From NCBI GenBank assembly GCA_001949185.1, contig BDGG01000001.1:6679353-6743352 (forward strand): a stretch of DNA of 64,000 bases, given 5' to 3'. Source of the DNA: Ramazzottius varieornatus (Eukaryota > Tardigrada > Eutardigrada > Parachela > Ramazzottiidae). The notes beneath the pieces were generated by a model. That model saw only the letters and a list, made by a program, of their open reading frames with translations. It ran no database searches and was not told the origin of the DNA. Below are positions 1-12,400 of this stretch, one piece after another. The translations under genes were made by a program, and so were the position numbers. Every line of letters starts with the position of its first letter. Positions within the stretch are counted from its first letter, which is position 1.

Positions 1-1178
1 TAACGTCATCATTCATGAAACGAAAGAATTGCGTAGTCATCATGAGGTACAAATTTTTGAAAGGAACTCGACTTCATCGAATGTCAGCCAAGTTGAGCCA
101 ACCATACTGCAGCTGCAGGTGCCAGTGGATATAATAGGGTGACGTCAAGGGTGTCCAACTAGGCGTGGCCGTGTCCGCGACTGTGATTGGCTAAATCTGA
201 ACACCAACTACAACGGCTGATCGATCAAGTCAGTTGACCACCAAAATGAACAGATCAACTGGATCAATCAGCCGTGTGCGCACATTACTGGATCAAGCGC
301 ACATTACCAGGGCGCTGTACGCTGTGCTGTGCTGCACACCTTTCATGTTCAGTGGCTAAGCACTCGAACGTGCTGCAGATGCACGTTGACCTGGTGCATC
401 TGCGCGGAACACCGATGTATTGAAGTGGTTTGTAATTCAGTCAACGAAATCGGTACTGAGCCTGGAGAACATTGCCCTAGAGTACGGCAAAGCTGAGACG
501 GCTGCCGTTCGAATGCCCAAAAACTGGAATTTTTGTTAGGTTTCGGTAGGTGCATCTGCACGGTAGTCTATGAATTTAACATCATATCATAGCATAACCG
601 CGCACCTGTGAATGTCGGTGTGATTGTGCATGCTGCAACTTGAGGAATTGCGAGAATACACCAGGTCAACGTGCATCTGCACCACAGCTGCTTAGCCACT
701 GAACATGAAAGGTGTGCAGCACAGCATAGCGTACAGCGCCCTGGTAATGTGCGCAGCACAGTTACAGCATACTTTTGGACCTGCGGCCCAGTGCTCCAAG
801 ACTCAAAGTATCGTCAACGGTTTCTACATTCTTTCATCTCGCTGTTTGCGGCGCAGATCTTCTTTCTTCTCATTTTCGGCGCTTCCACTCCCCACCTTTG
901 TTCTGATCTGCTCATCCGAACTTTCTGAACATCCTAAACCTCATGGCAGACCTTCGGAAGTTTCTTATCGAGGCTTCCAGATTAGCGGAACGAAAGCTGC
1001 CACCCGCTGAGTAAGGGTATGCTTTGCATCGAGCTGTTTAAGTTTAACCATTCCTGAACGTTGTTTGCTGAGTTCGTTAACATAATATTTAGCATTATTC
1101 CAGATCACGGATTGTGTAACGGACTGGCAGCTCGGCGGAAAGTGTGCTGACAGTTTGTATTTTGAATACCATTCTACC
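1..1178. other. Intergenic region with foldback element, upstream of NCAPH
   Basis: No coding exon is recognisable here. The region carries a long inverted repeat (297-754) and then the presumed promoter and 5' untranslated region of the condensin gene. No TATA box stands out. The short open frames on both strands fall inside the repeat arms or lack any family motif. Confidence 0.5.
297..754. repeat. Foldback element with ~98-bp inverted arms
   Basis: The left arm (297-396) reads GCGCACATTACCAGGGCG and onward. It is the near-perfect reverse complement of the right arm (659-754), which ends CCCTGGTAATGTGCGC. The loop is about 260 bp and shows no protein-coding content. This is the structure of a foldback transposon or a long MITE. 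No transposase is visible. Confidence 0.75.
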
Positions 1179-4100
1179 ATGGCAGCAAGCACAACTGCAG
1201 CTCCGTTCAAAGTGCCAAAAGGACCAGCGCCTCCTTCAAACAAACACCTCAGAAATGCACCACAAACAGGCTCGGGTACCCCTTCTACCAGCCGCGGACA
1301 TCGGGAAAACCCTGGCACATCTGCCAGATCCATGGAAAGGAATACCGGACAAGGCGAACGCAACCTAGAGAGTTTTGAATCGACTATAATTTCCACTGTC
1401 AGAAATGGACGGTAATATTATACGCTTCATGGTTGATTGTTGATTGACTGAATGTTTTTCTAGACAGCGTCGAGGAAAGTTGGAAGATTTGGAGGACGAA
1501 GAGCTTATGGAATATTCCGATGAAGTGTTCGAGCTGAACCGGAAAAAGGTACGAATGCTGTTTTAGAAGGTGGAAACTTTTCTGACGTTATCCGAATTTT
1601 AGCAAATTACGGTGAAGAACGCCTTCGATTGTAAAATCATTGACTGCACGAAGGAACTGCTGAAACGATCTTCACTCTCTCAAGCCATCTCGAACGGAAC
1701 GGCTGAAGAAACTACACAGGAAATGAAGCAGTATGCTTCGCGCCTCGAGCTGGGTGGTCGTGTTTATGGGCTTCGTGTGGAGAACACCTTTAGGATTTCC
1801 AAAGAGTTGGAAGAGAACTTGGCCCGTGCTGCACAAGGAAAGGCTCGGAAGCCCCGAGTCGAAGTTGTCGATGATGAAGACAAGGACGGTGGGGGCGGAG
1901 TGGGAAATGCTTCAGATGAAGAAGCCACCAGACTTGTGCTGAAAACTGTCAAGAAGAAAACTCCGAAAGGACCGAGGAAGTCGTCCGTTGTGAAGGAAAG
2001 CGAACTCAGCTGTGCTGAAACGGACACTAATGCTAATGTAAGTACTTATGTGTGACGTCAACGTTTCTATTCAGTGTTCGTACGTCAGCCGTAGGATCAA
2101 CGGAGAGTGCTGATGACGTCATACGATGTGTTACTATCGTACTACCGTGTGACCCCCTGTAGTGTACTCAGATACGTTCTGGGCACCCACCTTGACTGGC
2201 GCATTACGTCTGTGGTTTTGCCGTCATCATGCGTCTCTTGTATTCATCCATGTTTCTAACTGTTTTGACCGCGAGTTTGATGAGTTTCTCCGTTGCAGTT
2301 GATCTCGCGGTACTGGACCCTGATTGGGAATGTCCAGCCGGGTACGATGAAAGATTCCTGGACGCACGAAGGCGAACGCGCCGAAACGGCGAAGTCGTTG
2401 CGCTACGTCATGGATCCCGACTTCACTTGCCTGCATCGATACAACGAAATGTGCCGATCGCCCGAAGCAGACACGTCGTCCGCCCAACGAAACTTGGCCG
2501 AAGAGGCCCAGGAAGAGCTGTCCGTGACCGAGGAAGAAGTTGCTGAGGCGGAAGAAGCTTTACTTTCAACAGGTAAAAGAAAGCTCAAGACAGTAATCGA
2601 ATAGCGTCGACAAATGGGTTTTGTCATATAAAAAACGGATTTCTCAAAGTTTTCCAAATTGTTCAGGTGACGCATTTCTAGATTTTGCGTTCAGGTGTCC
2701 AGCTAAACTGATTGTATAGGTTTGTAGAGATCTTAATGGGCTATTGAACGGAAGCAACAGAGTTCGTTTCCGTCAACCGGTTGCAAATTTATGAGAGGAT
2801 GAAAACAGGGGTTGAGAGCTGCAAAACTTGGTAAATCTTGCGTATTACCTCATACGCGTCAAACATCCCTTAAGGCGTGAGAAGAAGTTGATCTTTGCTC
2901 TGGGGTTAAATTGTACGCGTACGTAATGCTTGAAAGTCATAAAGCAGTACGAAGTGGGTAACAATCTGCATCTGTCACAGCCAGCTTTAGTGAAAACTTA
3001 AAACAAATTAACTTCTCTAAAACTAATCATGTCATTTCGTGACAGTTGGTACCTTTCGAAAGCCTGAATTTTTCCCTACGTTAAAAAAGCAAGATTCGGA
3101 ATTATCGCGAAAAATCCGTTTTCCATATGACAAAACCCAAATGTAGAAGCTGGTCTCATATTCGATCGTCATTCTTCATCCTGCAGTTGGGCAAACCTTG
3201 TCAAAATGGGCCGAGCAAGGAACCAGTGTGACGGACTGTGTAACTTTTCCGAAGCGATTGTCCAAGCAGTTGGACAGAGCCATCGCAGTGGCAGCTTCCA
3301 AACAGGTAAGATCAGTTCGGACCTGAATCTGCTGAAGTCCTTACTTAATGTGTACGTCTAATTTGTACTTTTCCAGCCACGGCTCATGTTGGACAACATG
3401 GAAGCTCACACGTACCTCAGTGAGGTGCAGAGGATCGAGGTTTTCAGGAAGGCCTGCCATCAGGTTGATCAGGAAGGGAAACTACTGCCTGGAGTTGTTG
3501 ACAGCGATCAGGGCGACGACGCAGCGAGCGAAGCTTCAGTTGGCGACTTTCGAGATGACGCTGGTGAGTTTTTGATGTTTTCGCGATCTCACAAAAAGAA
3601 ATTCCGTGCGTGGAGATTATTGTATTCGACGTGATGCTCGTTGAATGCTGAACTGTCATTTTCTTGCAGGCGACATGTTTTACGACACTGAGGGTGATGT
3701 CGACCTACCCGAGATGCCTTCTGCTGAATCGTCGCAGGCAGTCGAGTCTAGCCAGTCCAGCCTTCGTGAACTCTCTCTCTCGCGCACTACTGCGCCTTCT
3801 GGTTCTAGCCGAACCACTAGAGCGGGCTCTCTCGTCTCATGCGCCGAAAACAACTTTGAAAACAACGAGGACAGTCCAACTCCCACAAACGAGTACGTAA
3901 AATATCAGTCTCAAATCTGGGGGGTTTTCTCCTCTTTTAACAAGTAATAGTTTGAAAAGGCTAATTTGTTTACATTTACATTAAATTTGCGTTTTATTTA
4001 TTCCTGATTCTATTTTCAGTGAGTATTTGGAAAGTTTTTGTTTTTGTTTTTGTTTAATTTTGCCGGGTCGGTTAAAGTCAACCGAAAGGTCTTTTGACAA

Positions 4101-6611
4101 TTTACTACGATTTTTCCCGCAGAGAATCGTCGAAGACGCCTTCCATCCGTGGTTCTTCCCGAGCTCGTTCGCGTACTCCTCTGCTGGACGCCACCCGCGT
4201 CGGCTCCCGTGCTTCCTCCCTCTCGCGATTCGGCATCCAGAACACCTACGCACCCGTCGTCGAGCCCGACGAGAACGCCCCGCTGGACATCACCTCTGCC
4301 CTCAACGACTCGTCCTCCAGGAAGCGTCGGTCAAAGAGCACCAGCTCTCAAGCAGCGTCTGAGGTTGGCTCCACCCTGTCCAAGAAGAAAGCCAAGCTGG
4401 ACGCACAAGCGTGGCCGGTAGAGCTGGACTTTGGTTCAGAGAAGAAAGGCTTCGTCTACAGTCTGCTGGAGAAGAAGAACATGACGGCCACCATGAAGAA
4501 ACCCAAGCCGGGACACCAGGACACGCTGGTGGACTTCGCGGTTTATGGCAGGATCATGGACACAGCTTCCATGCTGGACAACGTGACGAGACCAGCGGAC
4601 GGTTCCAGTGTAGAACAGACGCTGAGTGAAGACGTCGAGGCGCTCAAGAACAGCCTCGCTAAAAACGTAAGATTAGTTGGACTGAAAAATTTCTTGGCCG
4701 AAGAAATTTCGTAAACAGGGAGAAATTTGTTGGAAATAACATGTCTGCGCGTACAAATACATGCTTATGTGAAACTAATATGTCTATCTCACCGAAGGTG
4801 GAAATGGTGTTTGGACATGGAACATCTGACGGTTGGTGGTTTTCTGGTTGCAGAAAAGTTGGTTGAAACTGGAAGAGGGAGTCGTGGTGGACTTGATGAA
4901 GGCGCTGCGCACAGCCTTCGATGAGAACTACGATCAGGACCGTCTGAAGTCCATCTGGGCTAAAGGGGATGCTCAACAAGACTATAACTTGTCGGACAAC
5001 GACGATGACGATGATATGGGTGTCAGTACTCAAAGCAACGAGGTAAGCTAACCAGTACGATTATACATTTCCATGATGACAGTAAACGGAAGCTCGGTAA
5101 AAGCACTTGACAAGATTAATTCGTCAAGCGGCGCACGGCTTCGGTCTTACTGGCAGACTTCATGCGCCACTTGGGAAGATAATCTTGTTGAGTTTGATTG
5201 TTCTTCCAATGTAACGCACTTTTCAGTGTTGTTCGCGGACAGCGTGCGTCACTTGAAAAAGGCAATCTGTCCACGTTTGTATGCCGTAATCGATTTTGTA
5301 TGACTAAAGCTCTGCTTCTTGGCTTTTGATTTTCTTTCAGGAGACTTTTGCCCTGGGAACTCCGTCGGCGGTGCCATCTTCACAAGCTGACGAAACGCCC
5401 AGCGTTGCAGCGAGCAACGCAGCCGAAGGTACGGTTGAACGAGCAGCTGAGGTACTGCACGCGGTGAACGGTGAGACAGGCAATCACAATCATGAGGAGG
5501 AGGACTGGCGCGGAACGGAAATCGGCGGTGTCGAAGACGACTTCAACACGGCCGAACCTGAGGTAGAAGCTGGGGAAGGTACCATACCGAAAGCCAAGGA
5601 GAAAGTACCGACACAAGCTTCTTGGTCGTCGTCAGCGGAAGGCGAGGCTAACGAAGTCCTCGCCTTTGCGGAGGTATGAAAAAAATTGTCTGGAATGTCT
5701 AAGTTTGACCACGACAAACGGTCTCAGCAAGATCGCTTTTTCCAACTGGCGCACCCTCTCAGTTATTAACCGTGAGAAGTGCGGCACCTGGGGAAGCAAT
5801 CGAGCTCGGCAGGATGGCGCACGCCCTTAGCTTTCGGAACCGGAATCGTCCGCCGCTTAGGCAATTAGTCTTGTCGACTGTGTTTGTTGCGCTCGCAAGC
5901 TAACTTGAACGGTGACGGAATTGGTTTTTCGTGTTATAGAATATTGCCCTAAAGGATCTAACAGGTTCCGGTGTCAACATCAAAGAAATGAGAAAGGGGA
6001 TTCTTAGGTCGTATCAGACGCTGCGCGACTGGAGGAGGAAGGCCTGTCCGGCCAGTGTGAAAGATGAGGACTTGCCGTTGATTACAGTACGGCATGTGGT
6101 CGATGTCGCACCGGTCAACCTCAACAAGAAGGAACTGGACCATGTCAATCCGAGCGTCGTCCTTGTCTGTCTCCTCCACCTAGCTTACGAAGGGGTAATT
6201 TGACGACAACATAAAACTTTCTGGAAATGTAAATAGAACGAAAATGGAGCATTCAGCAGATTTTCCATTATTTTTCAGAAATTATTTCTGGCGAACTCAA
6301 AAGACTTGAACGATCTGTTTGTCATGAACAAAGTTGAATTCGATCGGTTCTCAAACGACAACGCCCACCTGAATCGCATAAACGAAGAATATCTCAGACG
6401 CCTTCAGCGGACTCAGATGGTCCCCAAGAAGGCTGGTCAACCTCTCCCGGTGGAAGATATTGAAGGCGTAGACTTGTCCGTCCTGTCCATCGGCCACTCG
6501 GACGATGATGAAGAAGGCAACCCGGAAAACGGTCCGTCCACCTCCGGTCACGTGTACAGAAGAGCCGATCGACGTAAAAGAGCACACTACGACTCTGATG
6601 ATTCCGATTAA
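1179..6611 (+). CDS. NCAPH: Condensin complex subunit 2 (NCAPH / Barren), kleisin
   Basis: Kleisin subunit of condensin I. It links the SMC2 and SMC4 heads and is needed for mitotic chromosome compaction. Twelve exons fit: 1179-1411, 1464-1548, 1603-2037, 2299-2572, 3187-3305, 3377-3563, 3670-about 3943, 4123-4666, 4854-5042, 5341-5673, 5940-6194, 6279-6611, giving about 1086 aa. The N-terminal kleisin block is in exon 3 (VKNAFDCKIIDCTKELL, then LGGRVYGLRVENTF). The C-terminal winged-helix block spans exons 11-12 (PSVVLVCLLHLAYEG, then KLFLANSKDLNDLFVM). The middle is acidic and Ser-rich, as in the family, but the protein is clearly longer than the human one (about 740 aa). The ATG at 1179 has an ACCATGG context; an in-frame ATG lies at 1155. 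The exon 7 end is uncertain: a donor at 3897 breaks the frame, while one at 3944 keeps it. Introns 5043-5340 and 5674-5939 hold palindromic repeats. Confidence 0.85.
5124..5257. repeat. Intronic palindrome family, two copies in an NCAPH intron
   Basis: There are two neighbouring stem-loops, 5124-5175 and 5201-5257. Each has arms of the type AAGYGGCGCAC / GYGCGYCACTT, followed by AATCTTGTTGAGTTTG-like flanking sequence. They belong to the dispersed intron-located family described under findings. Confidence 0.7.
5738..5795. repeat. Intronic palindrome family, NCAPH intron copy
   Basis: Diverged copy. The left arm TCCAACTGGCGCAC and right arm GTGCGGCACCTGGGGA surround a loop containing CTCAGTTATTAAC, which resembles the loop of the other copies. 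It lies in the intron 5674-5939. Confidence 0.6.
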
Positions 6612-7410
6612 ATTTCAGTTAGCTTGAGTTTTGCGGGAGATTAGAGACGTGGCAGCATATTAGAGTTTATGAAACAAAGTAGCACAGTATTAGTCTGTTT
6701 TTGTTTGTTGTTTAGTCTAAGTTTGTCGGATTTTCTTTGTGTTGACTCTTGCCTAGTATTTGGCAAGTTCGTGAACGTGGCCTTCTCCTTCGCACATAGA
6801 TTGGACAGTATAGACTTTGGGATAGACTTCAGGATCTCCGTGGTCTTCCGGCCTAGTCGAACCGTACGTTGTCCTTTCGCATTTGTTTAGCTTGTTGCCT
6901 TCGACAGGTTTCTTTGTACTCTTATCGTAGCGAAACAGGACAATAGTAGACAATGTAAAAGTTGACGGTTTCTGTCCTCAAAATTAGACCATGTGCAATA
7001 CTGAACCAGCTCAGCACTTCCTCGACGTGGAAATTCTCAGGAAATGCTACACGTGTACCGTTCTTAAAACTGCAAGTCCTTGATGGCTTTGGTTGTCTCG
7101 AGATACGTCAACGGACAAAGCCAAAGTATGGACCTTCAGTAGTAACTCGTCAGGTGGACAAGCAGAATTATATTCGGATGTATAACTTGCGCAACGTTAT
7201 TTCTTTCAGAATGTGGCAGCGGAGCTTGCCAGATATATCTGGGAGTTGCAGTTCTCCGATCAGGAGGGAGTGTGGTATGCAGTTCGAACAGGAATCACAG
7301 GCTTATTAGATGAAAGTAGGTATAGCACCGCAGAGATGGCGAGTACCATCAACTGGGCGAACTTAGGGTTATTGGTAGATGGTGAAGATTCCCGTTGGGG
7401 AACAAAGAAA

Positions 7411-7450
7411 ATTCCGATGATTTCCGATGATTTCCGATGAATTCCGATGA
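7411..7450. repeat. Tandem repeat, four copies of a 10-bp unit
   Basis: Four consecutive units of WTTCCGATGA (the first base varies between A and T) form a 40-bp minisatellite-like tract. It lies in non-coding sequence. Confidence 0.85.
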
Positions 7451-7899
7451 ACAAGGCTGAAGCAACGAACAGCCGCAGCACAGAACGACGAAGTACGTAC
7501 TGATACGTCAGGAAATCAACACCGATATGCGGACCGCGGTGATAGTCAGCGTACTTTTGGAAGTACTGTACATCAATAAGAAAATATTCCATAACATCCC
7601 ACGATAAATATACCGAAAGACGACATCAAACAGCAGGCTCTGCGGTACCGAGACAGGTTAATGGTATCACAACGGTACGAGTAGATATAATTATAACTAT
7701 ACGGATACGCAGCGCACTATATCGGCTGCACAGCCTTGCTGTGAATATCCGGTGTTTGTGACGTCGTTCACATGGGCTTAGCGGGTGAGTCATCAGTGAC
7801 TCCCAAAGGCATAAAGCAGCGTAAACTGTAGCGCTCACCATCGTCGAAGAGAATTCTATGTGCTGTGTGGGTGTACGGTACACAGTTAGATGTGTGGCT

Positions 7900-8457
7900 T
7901 AATGATGAGCATTACATTTTACATTACATTACATTTTACACGACAATTACACTTTTACACGACATTACAACCGCTTGGAACTTGTAATGTAAAATACAGG
8001 TGTAACTACAACCGTGAATACATGGCGCCGCAACGAGAGAAACTAGCAAGAAGGTCGAGTGATTGTGGAACAGTTTGATTGAATGTACACGCTAAGTTTG
8101 GGTTGATTACTTGACGAGGAAGCGGCAGAAGAAGACGGCGATAGTGACCAACCTGCGCCTTCCGGCGAGAAGGTTTTAACGTTGGCAGAGTTGTTTAATA
8201 CTTCTGGTGTGTGAGGTTAATCCGTGAGCTTCATCGGTGAGCTTAGATTTATCGCGGTCGAGTTATTCTAGAGTAAGATATCGTTGCGTTATTGCTCTGG
8301 TGTGTTTTGCACAGTTGTTCCAGTTGTTTTCACACCGGAACAGCGCTAACAATTGTAAAATGTAATTCGTGTACGATGTAATTACACATTTGTAATTACA
8401 CCGTTTTACACGACATTTTACATTACACGGACCAACTGCGTGTAATGCTCATCATTA
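7900..8457. mobile_element. MITE-like element with 17-bp perfect terminal inverted repeats
   Basis: TAATGATGAGCATTACA at the left end (7900-7916) is the exact reverse complement of the right end (8441-8457). Both subterminal regions are rich in TGTAATTACA / TTTTACATTACA motifs. The roughly 560 bp contain no transposase, so it would be a non-autonomous DNA element. The terminal TA may be part of a TA or TTA target duplication. Confidence 0.75.
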
Positions 8458-8936
8458 GACTGTGGCTTGCGCAATCCACACTTGCAGTTTTTCACGTGTT
8501 GAAGTTTCGTTTGACCGACTTCATCTCCCGGATGTTCTCGCGGATGTGTGGTTTCCTCCAGTGACTTCCTCGTTCTGGTTAGATCTAGCTCTGCAACTTA
8601 CTTCCGGCGCGGGAAGTCCTGGTTACGAGTCAAGCCAGCTGCGGAAACGAACAGCGTTTGCTCCTTTGAGCCAGTAATTCTACCTCTGATGTTCCTTTCT
8701 TTCTCTACCGCGGTATTTTTTCGGTGCATGATGGTGCACCGCGCATGCTCTGCTTATGGTGCGCGCGCTAAGCTCCGCCCTCCATTTCAGAAGGTACTCC
8801 AAAGTACTCGCAGACTGCGTATCCGTATAGCTATACGTAGATATCGATACCAGGAATGCCGACATCCGGAGCTGGATCTTTAATGGCAAAGGAATTTGTG
8901 CAGAACAGTTCTCCATCACGAATCTCTTGCTTGCAT

Positions 8937-8972
8937 TGTTTAGGTTACACCAGACTTGGTGTAACCTAACAA
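8937..8972. repeat. Short near-perfect hairpin
   Basis: TAGGTTACACCA (8941-8952), a four-base loop, then TGGTGTAACCTA (8957-8968). Pairing extends outward with one bulge. It may be a remnant of a small palindromic element. The stem is short for an animal miRNA precursor. Confidence 0.6.
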
Positions 8973-9184
8973 GATCTGATCGCTTCGAGGACGGTAAACG
9001 TCCACAGTAACATACAATAGGAAACTTCGGTGATGGAGTACTACGGCAAGTGAAAAAGATTTCTTCCCATGTAAACGAGCAAAAATAATCTTCGTGGTAT
9101 CGGCGCATAAAACTCTAGTCTACCGTGTATTGACTTTATTTTGATTGAAAACATTTTGAGCTAGAATTAACCTAATACTAGCAG

Positions 9185-9406
9185 AGCCCATATATTCTGA
9201 ATAGTCCCGCAACATTGATTGCTGAGAGAGTGGACGAAGCGATTAGGAAATGCGGTCTTTGCGAAGATCGGCCTCAGGAAGTCACGTTTGTACCTTGTGG
9301 ACACTTTTTTGCTTGCGGGGAATGCGCGTCGGCCGATGCTTTTGGAACGGTATGTCCCGTTTGTAGACAAGAGATCACCGACAAGATCAAGACCTACCAG
9401 TGCTAA
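9185..9406 (+). CDS. Orphan C-terminal RING-finger exon (putative E3 ubiquitin ligase, partial)
   Basis: After an AG acceptor (CTAATACTAGCAG), an open frame runs to the TAA at 9404-9406. It encodes a C3HC4-type RING: CGLC, then VPCGHFFACGEC, then CPVCRQEI, then the terminal residues TDKIKTYQC. The RING lies at the very C terminus, as in Mindbomb- and IAP-type ligases, and the spacing fits a Mindbomb-like RING best. I found no upstream exon to supply a start codon, and no ATG precedes the RING in this frame. It may be the last exon of a gene with long introns across 6.6-9.2 kb, or a fragment copied from elsewhere. The zinc ligands appear complete, so it does not look decayed. Confidence 0.55.
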   Translation, partial: SPYILNSPATLIAERVDEAIRKCGLCEDRPQEVTFVPCGHFFACGECASADAFGTVCPVCRQEITDKIKTYQC

Positions 9407-12400
9407 TCGTTGTAACCAGCAGTCAACTTGATGATTGGCAACAATCCGCCATAGCCTCTGTCTTCTTGTCTTTTCGATGGTGAGAAACGTTTCGGACCAT
9501 GACAGTTTTCGTTTCAAAATGAGAATTTTGGCTTGTTACATTCTTACCTATGCTTTAGAATTTGGAAAATATAGCCTTAACCTTGGAATCGTGGAAGGTG
9601 ACTGACAAAGGATGCTCGCGCTTTGGTTCACCATCACAGATTACCAGTGTTAGCTCAACAACAGGATACAATTGAACCTATCAAATATAGTTCATTGACT
9701 GGCACGTGTGGTCGCCAGTACTTTACCGGATTATTAATATTGTTTGAACAAAATGCGGACGGATCTCCGCTGCGACTGTCAGTTAACCACAAAGTCGATT
9801 TGCGAGGATATCATTTCACACATGGACCGAGCACTTGACGATGTCGCAAACCTTCAATATCTTCATTTTGAATGTGTCTTCGTGAGATAAAGTTGTCTGC
9901 TCTTGTCAAATTCGATTCACGATTCGGCGTGACAGCACCAATATGCGGTTGCCACGTCCGCAGGCATATCACGGGGCTGTTTTTCAGTGATCCATCATTA
10001 GTACGCTATGGGAGGATCTGAAAGGGCTTGAAAGTGCACTTCTTGAGCCAGCGCGGTGACATGCAGATTTCCCGAAAACCATCACATAGTCTGGATGTCG
10101 ACTCATAAAGATGGCAGTGCGTCGGTGTCGTTTGCGCACGTACGTACGTACTTCCGTGCCACTGTTTCGGAATCGCCTGATCCAAACGTTTTACTGCTCC
10201 AAACTTTCTCTTCGTGCGTGTACGTAAGTTTCTCCCACATCTCACCGGCACGGGCTACGGGACATGAGCTACGTCTGTGCATGGCTCACTGTGCGTGGCA
10301 ACCAACTTAAGGTGCCGTGTTTTGTAGCCCCCTTTCAAAATTCGGCGCCGGAATTTTCGTATCATTCCAACTCGTTCTAGAGAGCTTAATTTGCCTTCTG
10401 TTTAAATAGCCAGTTTCAAGACATTCGAATGAAAGAACATTTTGAAAACTAAATTTCGAACGCTCTCATCGAGACACCTTCTCACACGTTGCTTATAATT
10501 GTTTTGTAAAATTCCACCTTCTGAAACCGTCAGACTAACGATACTTCGGTGTAGTCTGTTTGAAAACTGATGTTTTTGTAGTGTTTTTACAAAAACGGTT
10601 CGGGCGGAAAATCAAAGCAGCCTGAGATATGAAACCACGAAGACGAAAAGTGAGGGTCTGCCCCGATCGACTGGCGTGCATGTTTTTACGTTCAACAGAC
10701 GTACTTCAAAACCATGCCGGTTTTCCTATCCCACCGTAATCAAGCATTCCCGCAGAGCTTCAGTAACGTTTGAAATGTATTAAAAAATGTCTCAAAGAAT
10801 TCTGGTTTTCAACAAAAATTTTGAAATGTTTCAAAGGGAAGCGAATTTTTTACCGAGGGACCTCAAGTTTACTGCCACGCACAGTACAAACCCGAAACAC
10901 TCTTCAGCCACCAAAAGCTCCCTTCTCACGTGCCCTTCTCGCCGAACAACAACGTAAGGTACAATCAAGGGGAAGTCCAGTGGGTCTTCGTCTTTCAAAG
11001 CCAAATTCCGGCTCACGGCCAGATGCTGATTATGCACAATTTACGCTATTCGAACAGCAACATCAGTCTTTTCTGCCACTACATCCGAGACTGATGGAAA
11101 AAATCCAGAGGTCACGCTGCTTTCTGCAGCATCTGGTCTAGATTATATCAAACTCGTGAATGGCCCTCAGCGCCCACCGGAACGGTGTTTCCTGATCCAC
11201 ACTGTTTGCACTTTCTGTACGGCAAATTCAGGAAGCTCGGTCCTTTTCTAACAAAAGCGAACGATTACAGCTAGTATAACACACCGAGGCTAGCTTTCTG
11301 TTACCGGGGTATTCGTGTGGACAACCACCAACTCGTCCGATGTAATTGATTGGAAAGGCTACCACAGTCGTGAGCTGTGCACATCATGACAAGGGCCCAT
11401 CCCAGTATCACGCAAGGCGCAAATCAACTTTTTTCTACCCGTACCCTACCCACTGTCAGATCTGGTCAAAACTTCGAGGACCTTCTTCCTTGGGTAAGAT
11501 TTTCGCTGACCCCATTGAGAAAATTTTTATTGATCCATACATTTCTGGAATAAATTCGAAATCGGAAAATACAACGGTTTCGTCTGCGAGCTAGTTCGAC
11601 ATGATGTCGCAGATCACACCGACTCAGCCCATATAAATAAAATTACTATAGTGCTCGCAGCTTAACGCGCACTCAACCACGTGAACAGTAAATAACGCCC
11701 GATCGGGGATTACAGACGGTGTACTGTTTTATGAACAATCAATGATGGGCCAACGGTTAAGACAAGTGTTATTCTGAAAAGTCAAGCTCAAATGGCGCAT
11801 TTCCATGTGAAGCGTTACCAGTAACTGCTCACTCTTATTCGGTCCTCACTTGCCCGGAATCTTTGCGCTACGAAGCAGAAACATCAGGTCCCGTGAAGCT
11901 TATGCAACAGATATCGCTTGACTCACCTCCAGTTACGTATGGTTGATTCAGGAATTCCTGTAAGCTTCGCATACTTTCTCCTCGACAATCCGCTCTCTTC
12001 ATAGTTCCTCAGAGCTTTCTCCGCATCCTTATCGGTATAAAATACACGAGTCTTAGCCATGATAATGTTTTCTACCTTCGAATCCAGTAAAAGAAAGTGG
12101 AATTCAAAGCGGATCGTTTTTCAAAATGACTGACGACCCAGTAAAGTCAATCAACTCATACCATTCTGGCAACAGCTGATCATACCGGGCAAACATGACT
12201 AATCACATAGTTGAGTACGCGTTAAACTGCGAGCACTACGAGGTAGAGGGCATGAGTTTTGCGTATTTATTTTTGGGTCATGAGTTCTGTAATTCATACA
12301 AAAATAACGAGTGGCAGATCAAACGTTGCCTCTGGATAGAATGGTACAATCATTCATGGTCTCACTCGCTATTACGGTATCAAGCGTTTGGGAGCAGGTA

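Larger units (their letters stand above)
6612..9184. other. Gene-poor region downstream of NCAPH
   Basis: This probably includes the NCAPH 3' untranslated region. It holds a 10-bp tandem repeat (7411-7450), a TIR element (7900-8457), a short perfect hairpin (8937-8972) and one exon-like stretch. That stretch, about 7211-7313, has a TTTCTTTCAG acceptor, an open frame AAELARYIWELQFSDQ and a GTAGGT donor, but I could not attach it to any gene. No other coding evidence was seen. Confidence 0.4.

Noticed and set aside
5124-5257. CRISPR-like or satellite array reading of the palindromes
   Set aside because: Copies are dispersed, inverted-repeat based and diverged, without regular spacers; the genome is eukaryotic.
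8680-9108. 142-codon minus-strand open frame
   Set aside because: No signal peptide, domain or splice context; it overlaps a hairpin and non-coding sequence next to a MITE. Length alone is not convincing.
10770-11141. 123-codon plus-strand open frame
   Set aside because: Composition looks like translated non-coding DNA. No start context, promoter or family motif.
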